NCBI GenBank assembly: GCA_963974345.1
Contig: CAXBBW010000013.1
Coordinates: 62,001-126,000 of the forward strand
Origin: RHLJ01 sp963974345
GTDB lineage: Bacteria; Bacteroidota; Rhodothermia; Balneolales; Balneolaceae
Length of the DNA: 64,000 nt
Direction of reading: 5' to 3'
The notes below the pieces were generated by a model that was given only the letters and a program-made list of their open reading frames with translations, did not search any database and had not been told where the DNA came from. Every line of letters starts with the position of its first letter. Position 1 is the stretch's first letter. A program made the translations under genes and the position numbers. Below, piece by piece: positions 33,641-42,508 of the stretch.

Positions 33641-34765
33641 ATGTTCTTATCACTACCAAAAATTTGGTTTAATTTTATCCATTCGAATTTCTTAGTGTAC
33701 AATATCTGTTGGGAAGATTCGGACATAGACCGGGAACTACTTCAAATAAATGCTCAGACCGAGCTATTAACTATTACAAGTGCTGGTTGTAACGTACTTA
33801 ACTACCTTCTCGATTCCCCAAAATCTATTCATTGTATAGATATCAATCCAAAACAAACAGCTTTACTTGAATTTAAAGTAGCCTTAATTATAAAAGGTGA
33901 TCATAAAGTTTTTTTCGAATTCTTTGGTAAAGGGCAATCTAAAGATTACAAAGAAGTTTATAAAGTAATCAGAGAACACCTTTCTACTTCTTCTCAATCA
34001 TTTTGGGATACTCATATTAAATATTTCGATCCTCGTAGAAATGGATTGTTTTATAATGGTGGAAGTGGATTATTCGCACGATTTTTAAATAGAACTATTG
34101 ACAAAAAGGAACTTAGAAAAGTAATAGATAAATTGATCCATGAAACAAATAAAGGTACTAGAAATGAGTTATTTAAAAGCATAGAAGCCAAGCTTTGGAG
34201 TGGGATCCAACGAATAATATGGAAGTCACCTTTGATTCTAAGCCTAGCTGGAGTTCCCAAAAGTCAGCGAGAAGCTATTGGTGATATAAATGAATTTATG
34301 AAGCAAAGTCTGAGACATGTTTTTGTAGAACAATCTGCTTCGTCCAACTATTTCTGGAGAGTCTACCTTGAAGGAAGTTTTACCACAGAATGTTGCCCCG
34401 ATTATTTGAAAAAAGAAAACTTTGAATTACTTCGAAGTAATATTGATAAACTTCATATTTCTACTGGTGGAATAAGTAGTTTTTTAAGTAAAACGAACAA
34501 AATAATTACCCATGCTGTTCTTCTTGATTATATGGACTGGTTAGTAGGCAATAATGAAACCGAATTAAAAGAACATTGGAAAAAGCTTCTTCAAAAAACT
34601 AAACCTGATTCAAAATTTCTTTTTCGAACAGCATATCCTAACGTAGATTTCATCCCTGAATTTGTCAACTCAAAAATAAATATTCAACAAATTGATGAAG
34701 ATTGGATAGCAAAAAATGATAGAGTTGGAACTTATTCTGGTACTTATTTAGGAAATGTTCTGTGA
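33641..34765 (+). CDS. btaA: BtaA-like diacylglycerol 3-amino-3-carboxypropyltransferase (DUF3419)
   Basis: BtaA transfers the 3-amino-3-carboxypropyl group of S-adenosylmethionine to diacylglycerol, the first step of betaine lipid (DGTS) synthesis. The 374-residue product shows the family landmarks: an N-terminal NICWEDSDIDRELLQINAQT, the SAM-binding strand LLTITSAGCNVLNYLLDSPK and the following HCIDINPKQTALLEFKVALI. The C-terminal half has AVLLDYMDWLVGNNETELKE and the RTAYP motif. The start ATG at 33641 gives the full family length. The next gene is a methyltransferase joined by a 4-base overlap, as expected for btaA-btaB. The phosphorus-free lipid would replace phospholipids when phosphate is scarce; no Pho-box was identified. 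Confidence 0.87.
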   Translation: MFLSLPKIWFNFIHSNFLVYNICWEDSDIDRELLQINAQTELLTITSAGCNVLNYLLDSPKSIHCIDINPKQTALLEFKVALIIKGDHKVFFEFFGKGQSKDYKEVYKVIREHLSTSSQSFWDTHIKYFDPRRNGLFYNGGSGLFARFLNRTIDKKELRKVIDKLIHETNKGTRNELFKSIEAKLWSGIQRIIWKSPLILSLAGVPKSQREAIGDINEFMKQSLRHVFVEQSASSNYFWRVYLEGSFTTECCPDYLKKENFELLRSNIDKLHISTGGISSFLSKTNKIITHAVLLDYMDWLVGNNETELKEHWKKLLQKTKPDSKFLFRTAYPNVDFIPEFVNSKINIQQIDEDWIAKNDRVGTYSGTYLGNVL

Positions 34766-35367
34766 TACCTTCTGATATTAAAAGCTATTACAAACTCCAC
34801 TCTAAATTTTATGATATTAGCCGTTGGGCATTTCTTTTTGGAAGGAATTCGATACCAAAATTTTTCCCAAAACTTAAATCTGGTTCTAGAGTTTTAGATT
34901 TGGGATGCGGAACTGGAAAACACCTTCAACAATTAACTAAGAAATATCCAAACTGTGAAATTATTGGCTTAGATCAGTCTGAATATATGCTTGAATTTAT
35001 TAATCCATCGATTTATAAATCCGTTCATATAAAAAATGAGGTTTACTCACAAGATTCTTTTGAAGATAATAGCTTTGATCTAGTACTATGTTCCTATTCT
35101 CTCACTATGTTTGATGATATCTGGAAAACTATCCCAATTATTAAATCTCATCTTAAACCTACTGGAAAGTTACTTGTTGTTGATTTTGACGCCACTCCTT
35201 TCAACTGGTTTTCAAAGTGGATGAAAAGAAATCATGTTTCTTTTGAACCTAATTTGTTTGAGCTTTTGAAGAACTCTTTTGATGTTGAAAAAATGATTAC
35301 GAAAAAGGGATACTTAGATTTGTATACTTATTCAGCACTTATAGCCGAAAGTAAGAAATCTAGCTAG
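34762..35367 (+). CDS. btaB: BtaB-like SAM-dependent N-methyltransferase
   Basis: The 201-residue product has class I methyltransferase motif I (VLDLGCGTGKHLQQLTKKYP), motif II acid (IIGLDQSEYML) and post-I DLVLCSYSLTMFDD. Its GTG start overlaps the btaA stop (GTGA at 34762-34765), so it is translationally coupled. In betaine lipid synthesis BtaB trimethylates the amino group made by BtaA; the position after btaA is the main reason for this assignment. On sequence alone it could be another small-molecule methyltransferase. The gene ends convergently 8 bases inside the ABC transporter gene. Confidence 0.78.
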   Translation: MIPSDIKSYYKLHSKFYDISRWAFLFGRNSIPKFFPKLKSGSRVLDLGCGTGKHLQQLTKKYPNCEIIGLDQSEYMLEFINPSIYKSVHIKNEVYSQDSFEDNSFDLVLCSYSLTMFDDIWKTIPIIKSHLKPTGKLLVVDFDATPFNWFSKWMKRNHVSFEPNLFELLKNSFDVEKMITKKGYLDLYTYSALIAESKKSS

Positions 35368-37135
35368 GAACCAACTGATCTTTATACTGAAGCTCGTATA
35401 GTTTTTTGTAGATTCCACCATCTTGCAGAATGAGCTCAGCATGATTTCCCTGTTCTCTTATTTCCCCTTTGTGCATTACCAAAATTCGATCGGCATGTTG
35501 AATGGTTGAAAGCCGATGAGCTATTACAATGGATGTTCTACCTTTCATCATTTTAAGGCTGGCTTCATTAACTAAAGCTTCTGTTTCAGAATCGATGCTT
35601 GAAGTAGCTTCATCTAAAATCAAAATTTTAGGATCGAACACCATCGCACGGACAAAACAAATCAACTGTCTTTGACCCATTGAAAGTGAGCTTCCTTCCT
35701 GTTTCAATTCAAAATCATAGGTATTTGGGAGTTTATCTATGAAACGATGTGCTTCAACATCGTGAGCAGCTTTTTCAACTTTTTCACGAGTTATAGATTC
35801 TTCACCGAGTGTAATGTTATCTATAATTGAACCAGTGAACAATGCATTATCCTGAAGAACAAGAGAAAAATAGTGCCTTAAATCTGAAAGTGATAATTCT
35901 CTTATATCAACTCCATCCATCTTTATTGTTCCTTTTTCAATATCATAAAAGCGGAGCAATAAATTGATGATCGTTGTTTTACCGGCACCAGTTGCACCAA
36001 CAATCGCTATACTTTCCCCTGGTGCAGCTTTAAAAGAAATATTTTTAAGAACGTAATCCTCTCCTTCATTGTATTTGAACCATACGTTCTCAAACTCAAT
36101 CGCACCTTTTGGATTATCAATAGTTTTAGGTGATTTTAACTCCATTACTTCTGTGTCTGTATCTAAAACATTGAAGATTCTTTCTGACGAAGCCAAAGCT
36201 GACTGCAAAGTGTTGAACTTTTCAGATAGTCCTCGAATAGGCATAAAAAACTGCCGAGAATATTGAATAAAGGCTAGCAAAACACCAAAAGTTACTCCGC
36301 CCATTAATGCCCTTCCACCTCCATACCAAACAATAAGTGCCATTGCGAAACTTGAAAACACTTCGACAATGGGCCAGAAAATTGAAAAGTAAAAGATCGT
36401 TTCAACATGTGCTTCTCGGTGAGCTGCATTAATGTCTTTAAATTTATTTAATTCCTTTTCTTCGCGATTAAATAATTGAACCACACTCATTCCATTAATG
36501 TGTTCTTGTACAAAAGAATTCAAATTTGAAATCTGATCACGAACTTTTAGAAATGAAACTCGAACTTTTTCCTTAAACCAAAAAGTGGCGTAAAAAAGGA
36601 TGGGTAATACTGCAATGGTAACTAAACTTAATTCCCAGTTCATACTGAACATGAAATAGAGAATGAAAATAATTCTAAATAGATCGCCAATAATTGCAAC
36701 TACTCCATCCGAAAGAAGTTCGCTTAGAGCCTCAACATCACTTGTAGTTCGGGTGATAAGTCTACCAATTGGTGTCTTATCAAAAAATTGAACGTTTAGA
36801 GATTGTATTTTTCTGAATATTGTATTTCGAAGTGAGTACAATGTCCCTTGACCAAACCATCGTGTTAAATAGGTATTTAGCATTAACACAATAAACTCAC
36901 CAGCTAAAGCCGCAAAAAGAAGAATTATAATCCACTTTAAGCCTTCTATATCACCTTTGGCAATATAATCATCTATAGCAAGCTGGGTTAGTTTAGGCCG
37001 TATTGTACCTAGAAAGGATGCACTAAGGGTAAGAAGTATTGCAAGTCCTACGAACCAACGGTAAGGTTTAACAAAAAAGTAAAGCCGTCGAATTAGTTTT
37101 CTATCAACGGCTTTTTTTTCTTTAGATTTACTCAC
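35360..37135 (-). CDS. ABC exporter subunit with consensus catalytic site (heterodimer partner)
   Basis: The 591-residue product is a half-transporter: six predicted membrane helices (about 20-315) then an ATPase domain. Walker A is GATGAGKTTIINLLL, Walker B ILILDEATSSID with the catalytic Glu, and the H-loop IAHRLSTI. The signature is LSMGQ instead of LSGGQ. Its partner encoded at 38623-40416 has a complementary defect. That is the pattern of heterodimeric exporters such as BmrCD, LmrCD and TM287/288, which export drugs or lipids. The start is a GTG at 37135, 11 bases after the RNase Z-like gene. The substrate cannot be read from the sequence. Confidence 0.92.
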   Translation of the reverse strand: MSKSKEKKAVDRKLIRRLYFFVKPYRWFVGLAILLTLSASFLGTIRPKLTQLAIDDYIAKGDIEGLKWIIILLFAALAGEFIVLMLNTYLTRWFGQGTLYSLRNTIFRKIQSLNVQFFDKTPIGRLITRTTSDVEALSELLSDGVVAIIGDLFRIIFILYFMFSMNWELSLVTIAVLPILFYATFWFKEKVRVSFLKVRDQISNLNSFVQEHINGMSVVQLFNREEKELNKFKDINAAHREAHVETIFYFSIFWPIVEVFSSFAMALIVWYGGGRALMGGVTFGVLLAFIQYSRQFFMPIRGLSEKFNTLQSALASSERIFNVLDTDTEVMELKSPKTIDNPKGAIEFENVWFKYNEGEDYVLKNISFKAAPGESIAIVGATGAGKTTIINLLLRFYDIEKGTIKMDGVDIRELSLSDLRHYFSLVLQDNALFTGSIIDNITLGEESITREKVEKAAHDVEAHRFIDKLPNTYDFELKQEGSSLSMGQRQLICFVRAMVFDPKILILDEATSSIDSETEALVNEASLKMMKGRTSIVIAHRLSTIQHADRILVMHKGEIREQGNHAELILQDGGIYKKLYELQYKDQLVPS

Positions 37136-37146
37136 ACAAATTCAGA

Positions 37147-38562
37147 TTAAAATCTATCGAAATCGTCATACGATGTTCTCGGTGTAATCGTTTTAGGTGG
37201 TTTCGTATCATTGCTATTTTCATCACGAGCTTTGTCACGGTTGTATGAACTACTTCCATATGAACGACGTTCGCCACTATTATCACGAACACTACCACCT
37301 GAACGGTTGTCTCTATTGTAGCTACCGCCACTTCCGCGGTTATCATTTCGATAGCCGCCTCCGCTACTACCTCCTCGACTGTCTCTATTTTCACGATTGT
37401 AGTTACTACTTCCGCCTCGGTTATCTCTGTTATAGGTTCCTCCTCCACTACTTCGGTTATCGCTTCGATATCCTCCTCCACTTCCAGAGTTTCTTCTAGG
37501 ACGGAAATTTTTACCCCCACGACTTTGTCTTCTAGAATCTCCGCCTCTTGTATCTCTTCTTCCTGAAGAATATGAAGAATCAGAAGAACTACTCTTGGTA
37601 AGATCTTTGATTTCAACTTTAGCACTAATAATCCCTCTTTCATGAGTTGGATCAGTAAAAATAGGTCTCAATTCATTTGCAAGCCACGTTGGATAAAACC
37701 CTTCTCTTGCTTCTTTTAATAGCACATGTAGATTAGTATATCTTGCAGAAAAGTGGCCAATTACTAAAAGTTTTGTTTGAGCTTCTGTAGCTACCCGAGC
37801 AGCGTCTCCTGTAGTAGAATGACCTGTTTCTTTAGCTTTGTCAGCCAATTGGTTACTAAAAGTCGCTTCATGATACAGTATATTCGTGTTCATCGCTAGC
37901 TTTACTGCATTAGGACAATATTCAGTATCAGTCACATAAGCGAAACTATCTCCAGGACGAGGATGACCTACAATCTCGTAAGCTTCAATTTCAGTACCAT
38001 CCTCAAGCTTAATATTTTCTCCGGCTTTTAAAGCCTTGAATTGCTCGTCTTCAGTAATTCCGAGTTGATTAGCTTTTTCAGAATCTACTTTCCCTGGTTT
38101 ATCTTTTTCTTGAAAACGATATCCAAGACAAAAACGACGATGTTTAAGTGGACGAGCTTCTACATAAAAATCTTCTCCATCCACTACTCGAGTTACTTCT
38201 TCTCCTTCCTCAACTTCTTTAAAATTTATTTTGAAGCTAAGTTCAACTCCTGAAAATTTTAAATTCCATTCAACATACTCCTTTAAGCCCCTTGGTCCCA
38301 CAAGGTTCAACTCTGTTTCTCTGCGTTGAAGTTGTAATGTTGAAAGCAAACCCATTAATCCTGAGTAATGATCAACATCAAAATGCGATATGAATATGCA
38401 GTCAATTTTTGAGCGTTTTATTCCTGCCTGAAGCATACTCATTTGAGCATTTTCTCCACAATCAAATAGATATACACTCCCTTCTCTCCAAAGTGCTACT
38501 GCTGGCAAATGCCTAATGGCTGTTGGTGTTGCTGAGGCTATTCCTAATGGTACTACAATCAT
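37147..38562 (-). CDS. rnz: RNase Z-like metallo-beta-lactamase protein with Arg/Gly-rich tail
   Basis: The 471-residue product has an RNase Z fold in residues 1-~320: LFDCGENAQMSMLQAG, the metal motif HFDVDH at 60-65, FCLGYRFQEKDKPGKVDSEK, VTDTEYC, EATF, and GHSTTGDAARVA with IGHFSARY. RNase Z cuts the 3' trailer from pre-tRNA. Unusually, the third metal-motif position is Asp62 where the usual motif has His (HxHxDH). The last ~148 residues are a low-complexity tail of Arg, Gly, Ser, Asn and Tyr (NRDNRGGSS, SRGGSSGGGYRNDNRG), absent from ordinary RNase Z and resembling RGG-type RNA-binding tails. A second open frame over the tail is a shadow. The gene lies between two ABC exporter halves on the same strand. 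Confidence 0.88.
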   Translation of the reverse strand: MIVVPLGIASATPTAIRHLPAVALWREGSVYLFDCGENAQMSMLQAGIKRSKIDCIFISHFDVDHYSGLMGLLSTLQLQRRETELNLVGPRGLKEYVEWNLKFSGVELSFKINFKEVEEGEEVTRVVDGEDFYVEARPLKHRRFCLGYRFQEKDKPGKVDSEKANQLGITEDEQFKALKAGENIKLEDGTEIEAYEIVGHPRPGDSFAYVTDTEYCPNAVKLAMNTNILYHEATFSNQLADKAKETGHSTTGDAARVATEAQTKLLVIGHFSARYTNLHVLLKEAREGFYPTWLANELRPIFTDPTHERGIISAKVEIKDLTKSSSSDSSYSSGRRDTRGGDSRRQSRGGKNFRPRRNSGSGGGYRSDNRSSGGGTYNRDNRGGSSNYNRENRDSRGGSSGGGYRNDNRGSGGSYNRDNRSGGSVRDNSGERRSYGSSSYNRDKARDENSNDTKPPKTITPRTSYDDFDRF

Positions 38563-38622
38563 GGTTTTCTCCCGTTTTCCTGTGAGTTATTGCCTGTCAA
38601 ACAATATTCCCAATCGGTTATA

Positions 38623-40416
38623 TTATATTTCTGCTAATTCTTGTTCTAGTAATTGTTTGGTATACATGGCCTTATAATGACCGTCTTTTGATAAAAGTTC
38701 TTCGTGGCTACCTTGTTCTACAATATGACCATCTTCTAAGTAATAGATGATGTCGGCATCTTTAATCGTGGATATTCTATGACTTATCATGATAGTAGTT
38801 CTTCCGCCCAACTCTTCTTGTAACTGCTTTAGTATCGCGTCTTCCGTTTTTGTGTCTATCGCGCTTAATGAATCATCAAATATTAAAATCTTTGGGTCTT
38901 TTATCAGTGCTCTTGCTATTGCTGTCCTCTGCTTTTGTCCTCCTGATAAGGTAATTCCCCGCTCTCCAAGCATAGTCTTAAATTTTTTCTCAAAATCCAA
39001 AATATTATCCTTAACCTGTGCTTTATCTGCTGCTTTTTCTATCATTTCGTCGCTAGCATCTTCAATTCCAAACGCAATATTCTCCCCTATAGTATCAGAA
39101 AACAAGAAAGTATCCTGCGGGACAAAACCAATTGCGCTACGAAGATTCTTTACCGAATGTTTACGAAGGTCAATTCCGTCCAGTAAAATGGTTCCTTCTG
39201 TTGGGTCAAATAGTCTAGGTATTAGCTGTATTAAACTGGTTTTACCAGAACCCGTTCTACCTACAATAGCCACATTTTGACCAGCTTCAATTTTTAGATT
39301 GAGTTTATCAATTACATTTTCATCTGATTCTGGATATCGAAAAGAAACGTTCTTGAATTCAATCTTACCTTTTATTTCCTGAGTAATTGCATGTTCTTCA
39401 TCTGAAATATCTATTGGGTAATCCAATATTTCTTTAATTCTATACCATGAAGCCAAAGACTTCTGAAATCTGTTTGTGGTATATCCTAAAGCTGCTACGG
39501 GCCAAATCAAATAGGCAACATAAATTAAAAACTCAGCAATATTTCCAACAGTTAATAAACCCAGAACGATCATATTTCCACCTTGCCAAATCACGATAAT
39601 CAATGATATCCCAATCAAGAAGTTTAACCCAGGATGGAACAGAGATTCAATTAAATCTAAACGTAATTTCTTTTTTCGATAGTCTTCACTTAATAAATCG
39701 AATTTTGTTTGTTCGTTTTCGAGACGATTATATGCTTTGATTAAACGAATACTTGAAAAACTTTCCTTCGCCTGCCCAGCAAGACTAGAATATTGTTCTT
39801 GAATAATAATAGAGTGCTTGTGTATAAAACCTGTAATCCAATATGCAAAAATGGAAAGCAAAGGAAGAGGAATTAACGCCCAAATCATCAACTCTTTGTT
39901 AACTATATACATCATTGTGATTACAAAACCAGCTCTTGTAATAGTATTTATGCTATACATGATTACTGGACCGTAGTATTCACGAACTTTATTTACATCT
40001 TCTGTAGCCCTTACATAAACCTCACCTTGTGAATATTTTGCATAGAAACGCTGAGGCAAAGCCATCAATTTTTGAACGATTTCATTTCTCATATCGAACT
40101 CGACCTTTCGAGATGAGACAATCAAAGTTTGGCGAGTTAGAAATAGAAATAATCCGTATAAAGCTACAGAGCCAACTAGAAGCAGTGAATTTTGACCAAG
40201 TATTTTTCCAACTTCACTTGTAAATAAAGTATCGATTAAATTTTCAGGAACATGATATTCTCCTTGAGCTAAATTCTCCACACGATCAATTGTGCGACGA
40301 ATTAGCACGGGAATCCAAACCAAAAAGAAGTTTGCAGCCGTCAGAAAAAGTGTACCAAGAATTACTGCAAGTCTGTACTTTTTCAGGTATTTATTTAGGT
40401 CTTTAAGTGCCCCCAC
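38623..40416 (-). CDS. ABC exporter subunit with degenerate catalytic site (heterodimer partner)
   Basis: The 597-residue product has six predicted membrane helices and an ATPase domain. Walker A is GRTGSGKTSLIQLIP, the signature LSGGQKQRTAIARAL, and the H-loop ISHRISTI. Walker B is ILIFDDSLSAID: the catalytic Glu is replaced by Asp, as in the degenerate NBD of heterodimeric exporters (YheI/BmrC type). The start is a GTG at 40416 with a GGAAG ribosome site 9 bases upstream. It is about 60 bases from the RNase Z-like gene and 58 from atuA, all one strand. Heterodimerisation with the protein at 35360-37135 is inferred from the complementary site pattern. Confidence 0.92.
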   Translation of the reverse strand: MGALKDLNKYLKKYRLAVILGTLFLTAANFFLVWIPVLIRRTIDRVENLAQGEYHVPENLIDTLFTSEVGKILGQNSLLLVGSVALYGLFLFLTRQTLIVSSRKVEFDMRNEIVQKLMALPQRFYAKYSQGEVYVRATEDVNKVREYYGPVIMYSINTITRAGFVITMMYIVNKELMIWALIPLPLLSIFAYWITGFIHKHSIIIQEQYSSLAGQAKESFSSIRLIKAYNRLENEQTKFDLLSEDYRKKKLRLDLIESLFHPGLNFLIGISLIIVIWQGGNMIVLGLLTVGNIAEFLIYVAYLIWPVAALGYTTNRFQKSLASWYRIKEILDYPIDISDEEHAITQEIKGKIEFKNVSFRYPESDENVIDKLNLKIEAGQNVAIVGRTGSGKTSLIQLIPRLFDPTEGTILLDGIDLRKHSVKNLRSAIGFVPQDTFLFSDTIGENIAFGIEDASDEMIEKAADKAQVKDNILDFEKKFKTMLGERGITLSGGQKQRTAIARALIKDPKILIFDDSLSAIDTKTEDAILKQLQEELGGRTTIMISHRISTIKDADIIYYLEDGHIVEQGSHEELLSKDGHYKAMYTKQLLEQELAEI

Positions 40417-40474
40417 TTGATCTTCCTTGAATAGTTATTTTATCAGTAACAGGATTTATTTTCTCTTGGGTAGT

Positions 40475-41842
40475 TTAATTGATTTCGAAGACAGTTACCC
40501 GAGGTTTTACAGCTTTTTTACTCAAAAGCGCCGGCCAATATGCTACTACTTCACTTGCTTTAGGTCTTCCGCCTGCAAAACCAGTAACTCCACTTGGACC
40601 TGTAAGTATTAATGGAGCCACTTCCATTCCAAAACGATCTATATCTTCCTTACTCTGGCCAGAAATTGAAATCCTCATTTGGATTTCATCATGGTCTCCA
40701 GCTAGTTCTTCCTTAACCTCTTTTTCAGTGGTTCCGTTATAACCAATGTATTCTTTATTAAATTCATCAATCTGGAGTCCCAAGTCTTTGGCTCGTTCTT
40801 CTAGAATTTCAGCTCCTTTAACTGCTTTTTTTAAAGCATCTGGCCACGAATATACTAGCGTAGCTGAAAGTTTATAGCCGTCGTTATAACTTGCTGATAC
40901 TTTATAGAATTCAGTATCTGGAGCGCCTGTAATTCCATATACTCTCACCTTATTCTTTTCAACATCTTCTACATGAATGGATGTAAAATCAGCGACAGCA
41001 TCGGGAGTTATATAATCTCTTGGATCTCCAATTTCATAAAGTAGTTGCTCCTTTACGGTTTGGGAACTAACAAGTCCGCCAGTTCCTTTATGTTTAGTTA
41101 CGTAGAACTCTCCATTCGGATAAGCTTCTACAATAGGAAATCCAATATTGGCAAAATCTTCCACTTTTTCCCAGTCAGTAAAATTTCCACCTGAAGCCTG
41201 AGCACCACATTCTAGGATATGCCCTGCAATTGTTCCTACCGACATCTTATCAAAATCATCGTAATCCCAACCAAATTCATGAATCATTGGAGCAAGCGTT
41301 AAACCGGTATCTGTAACTCGACCCGTAATAATTACATCGGCACCTTTTTCCAGTGCCTCAACAATAGCTCTGCATCCAAAGTACACATTAGCACTCATTA
41401 ACTGGTCTTTAACCGTGCTTATCGGTTCTCCAGTATCCATATTCTTAAGTTGGTGTCCTTCTGTAATCAAGGCATCAATATTGTCCAGGATATCATCCCC
41501 ATCTACTACCGCAACTTTTAATCCTGTAAAGCCCTTTTCCTTAGCAATCTTCAGAATCTCATCTTTACAAGCTAATGGGTTAACTCCTCCGGCGTTGCTT
41601 ATAACTTTAACTCCTTGATTTGTAATCTCATGAAGAATCTGTTCAATCACACCCACAAAATCACGGGCATAGCCCCAATCAGGGTTTTTCATTTTCTGTT
41701 TCTGCATTATCGACATAGTTACCTCTGCGAGGTAATCCATTACTAAATAATCGATTGGACCCTGTTTCACTTGATTAATAGGTGCGTTTGGGAGATCACC
41801 CCAAAACCCTTGCCCTGATGCTATACGGATAAATTCTTTCAC
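40475..41842 (-). CDS. AtuA family protein (DUF1446)
   Basis: The 455-residue product fits the AtuA/DUF1446 family, named after acyclic terpene utilisation in Pseudomonas. Visible landmarks are RIASGQGFWGDLPNAPINQV, IDYLVMDYLAEVTMSIMQKQ, VISNAGGVNPLACKDEILKI, VIITGRVTDTGLTLAPMIHE and the Gly-rich TGPSGVTGFAGGRPKASEVV. The biochemical role of the family is not established. In pathways it goes with biotin-dependent carboxylases, none of which is present here. The start is a GTG at 41842 with AGAGAAGG just upstream. It lies before the ABC/RNase Z genes on the same strand. Confidence 0.88.
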   Translation of the reverse strand: MKEFIRIASGQGFWGDLPNAPINQVKQGPIDYLVMDYLAEVTMSIMQKQKMKNPDWGYARDFVGVIEQILHEITNQGVKVISNAGGVNPLACKDEILKIAKEKGFTGLKVAVVDGDDILDNIDALITEGHQLKNMDTGEPISTVKDQLMSANVYFGCRAIVEALEKGADVIITGRVTDTGLTLAPMIHEFGWDYDDFDKMSVGTIAGHILECGAQASGGNFTDWEKVEDFANIGFPIVEAYPNGEFYVTKHKGTGGLVSSQTVKEQLLYEIGDPRDYITPDAVADFTSIHVEDVEKNKVRVYGITGAPDTEFYKVSASYNDGYKLSATLVYSWPDALKKAVKGAEILEERAKDLGLQIDEFNKEYIGYNGTTEKEVKEELAGDHDEIQMRISISGQSKEDIDRFGMEVAPLILTGPSGVTGFAGGRPKASEVVAYWPALLSKKAVKPRVTVFEIN

Positions 41843-41910
41843 TAAATACCTTCTCTTTCTGGTTGGTTAGGCTTCCAATATCGTGAATATTTAGATGGAG
41901 GTGAAATAAA

Positions 41911-41937
41911 AAAGGCTTATCAAATTAACAAGCCTTT
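41911..41937 (-). terminator. terminator after the LPP20-like gene
   Basis: AAAGGCTT (41911-41918) and AAGCCTTT (41930-41937) form an 8-bp stem with an 11-base loop. On the minus strand a T-run follows. It closes the run 45207-41978 and separates it from atuA. Confidence 0.83.
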
Positions 41938-41977
41938 GGTAGGTAAAGCTTTTGTAGAAATTAAACAGCTAAATAGA

Positions 41978-42508
41978 TTAAAAATACGTAGCAAACATTG
42001 GAGATTCTGAAAACCCTCCCCAATATCTAGGGTGACCTGTAAAGCCTTTTTCAAGTGTAGATCGAACTTCCGATTTTGATATTTCTACAGAAGCAAATCC
42101 TCGATAATAACCATCTAATTTACTTGAAATAGTTTCACTTACTTTAGCATTTTCTACAACACCTGCATGTGCGGTTCTTAAAATAATAATGAAATCTGCA
42201 TTTTCAGCATCATTAGAACCTGATTCTTTAAACTCTAAGCGGATTTCTTCAGTAAGTTGGGCAATTTTCTTTTCCAGATGGATACGAGCTTGAGCTACAG
42301 CCCGTTGAATTGCTTTAGTTGAATCAACGGCAATAGCCGTTGCATAACCTGAATACCCAAGGCTATCACTTGTAAACTCTACATTTTTATACCAGCTAGG
42401 GAAAATAGAAATGGGTTCAATTTCAGTTACTGTATTTTCTGTTGTTGAGCATGCATTTAATCCAATAACAACTGTTAATGAGAGTACCCAGACTTTTAAA
42501 AGCTTCAT
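41978..42508 (-). CDS. LPP20-like lipoprotein
   Basis: The 176-residue product has a lipoprotein signal (MKLLKVWVLSLTVVIGLNAC; lipid-modified Cys at 20). The mature domain has PSWYKNVEFTSDSLGYSGYA, a helix rich in repeated Ala (KAIQRAVAQARIHLEKKIAQ) and GYYRGFASVEISKSEVRSTL. This resembles LPP20-type outer-membrane lipoproteins and the related family of flagellar/cell-envelope accessory proteins; the identification is by fold pattern only. The start is directly at the stop of the protease gene (no gap), so they are cotranscribed. It ends before the terminator at 41911-41937. Confidence 0.6.
   Translation of the reverse strand: MKLLKVWVLSLTVVIGLNACSTTENTVTEIEPISIFPSWYKNVEFTSDSLGYSGYATAIAVDSTKAIQRAVAQARIHLEKKIAQLTEEIRLEFKESGSNDAENADFIIILRTAHAGVVENAKVSETISSKLDGYYRGFASVEISKSEVRSTLEKGFTGHPRYWGGFSESPMFATYF

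Noticed and set aside
37128..37643. Minus-strand 171-codon frame overlapping the RNase Z tail
   Set aside because: It is another frame of the Arg/Gly-rich coding repeats, with no domain and a biased Val/Glu composition.
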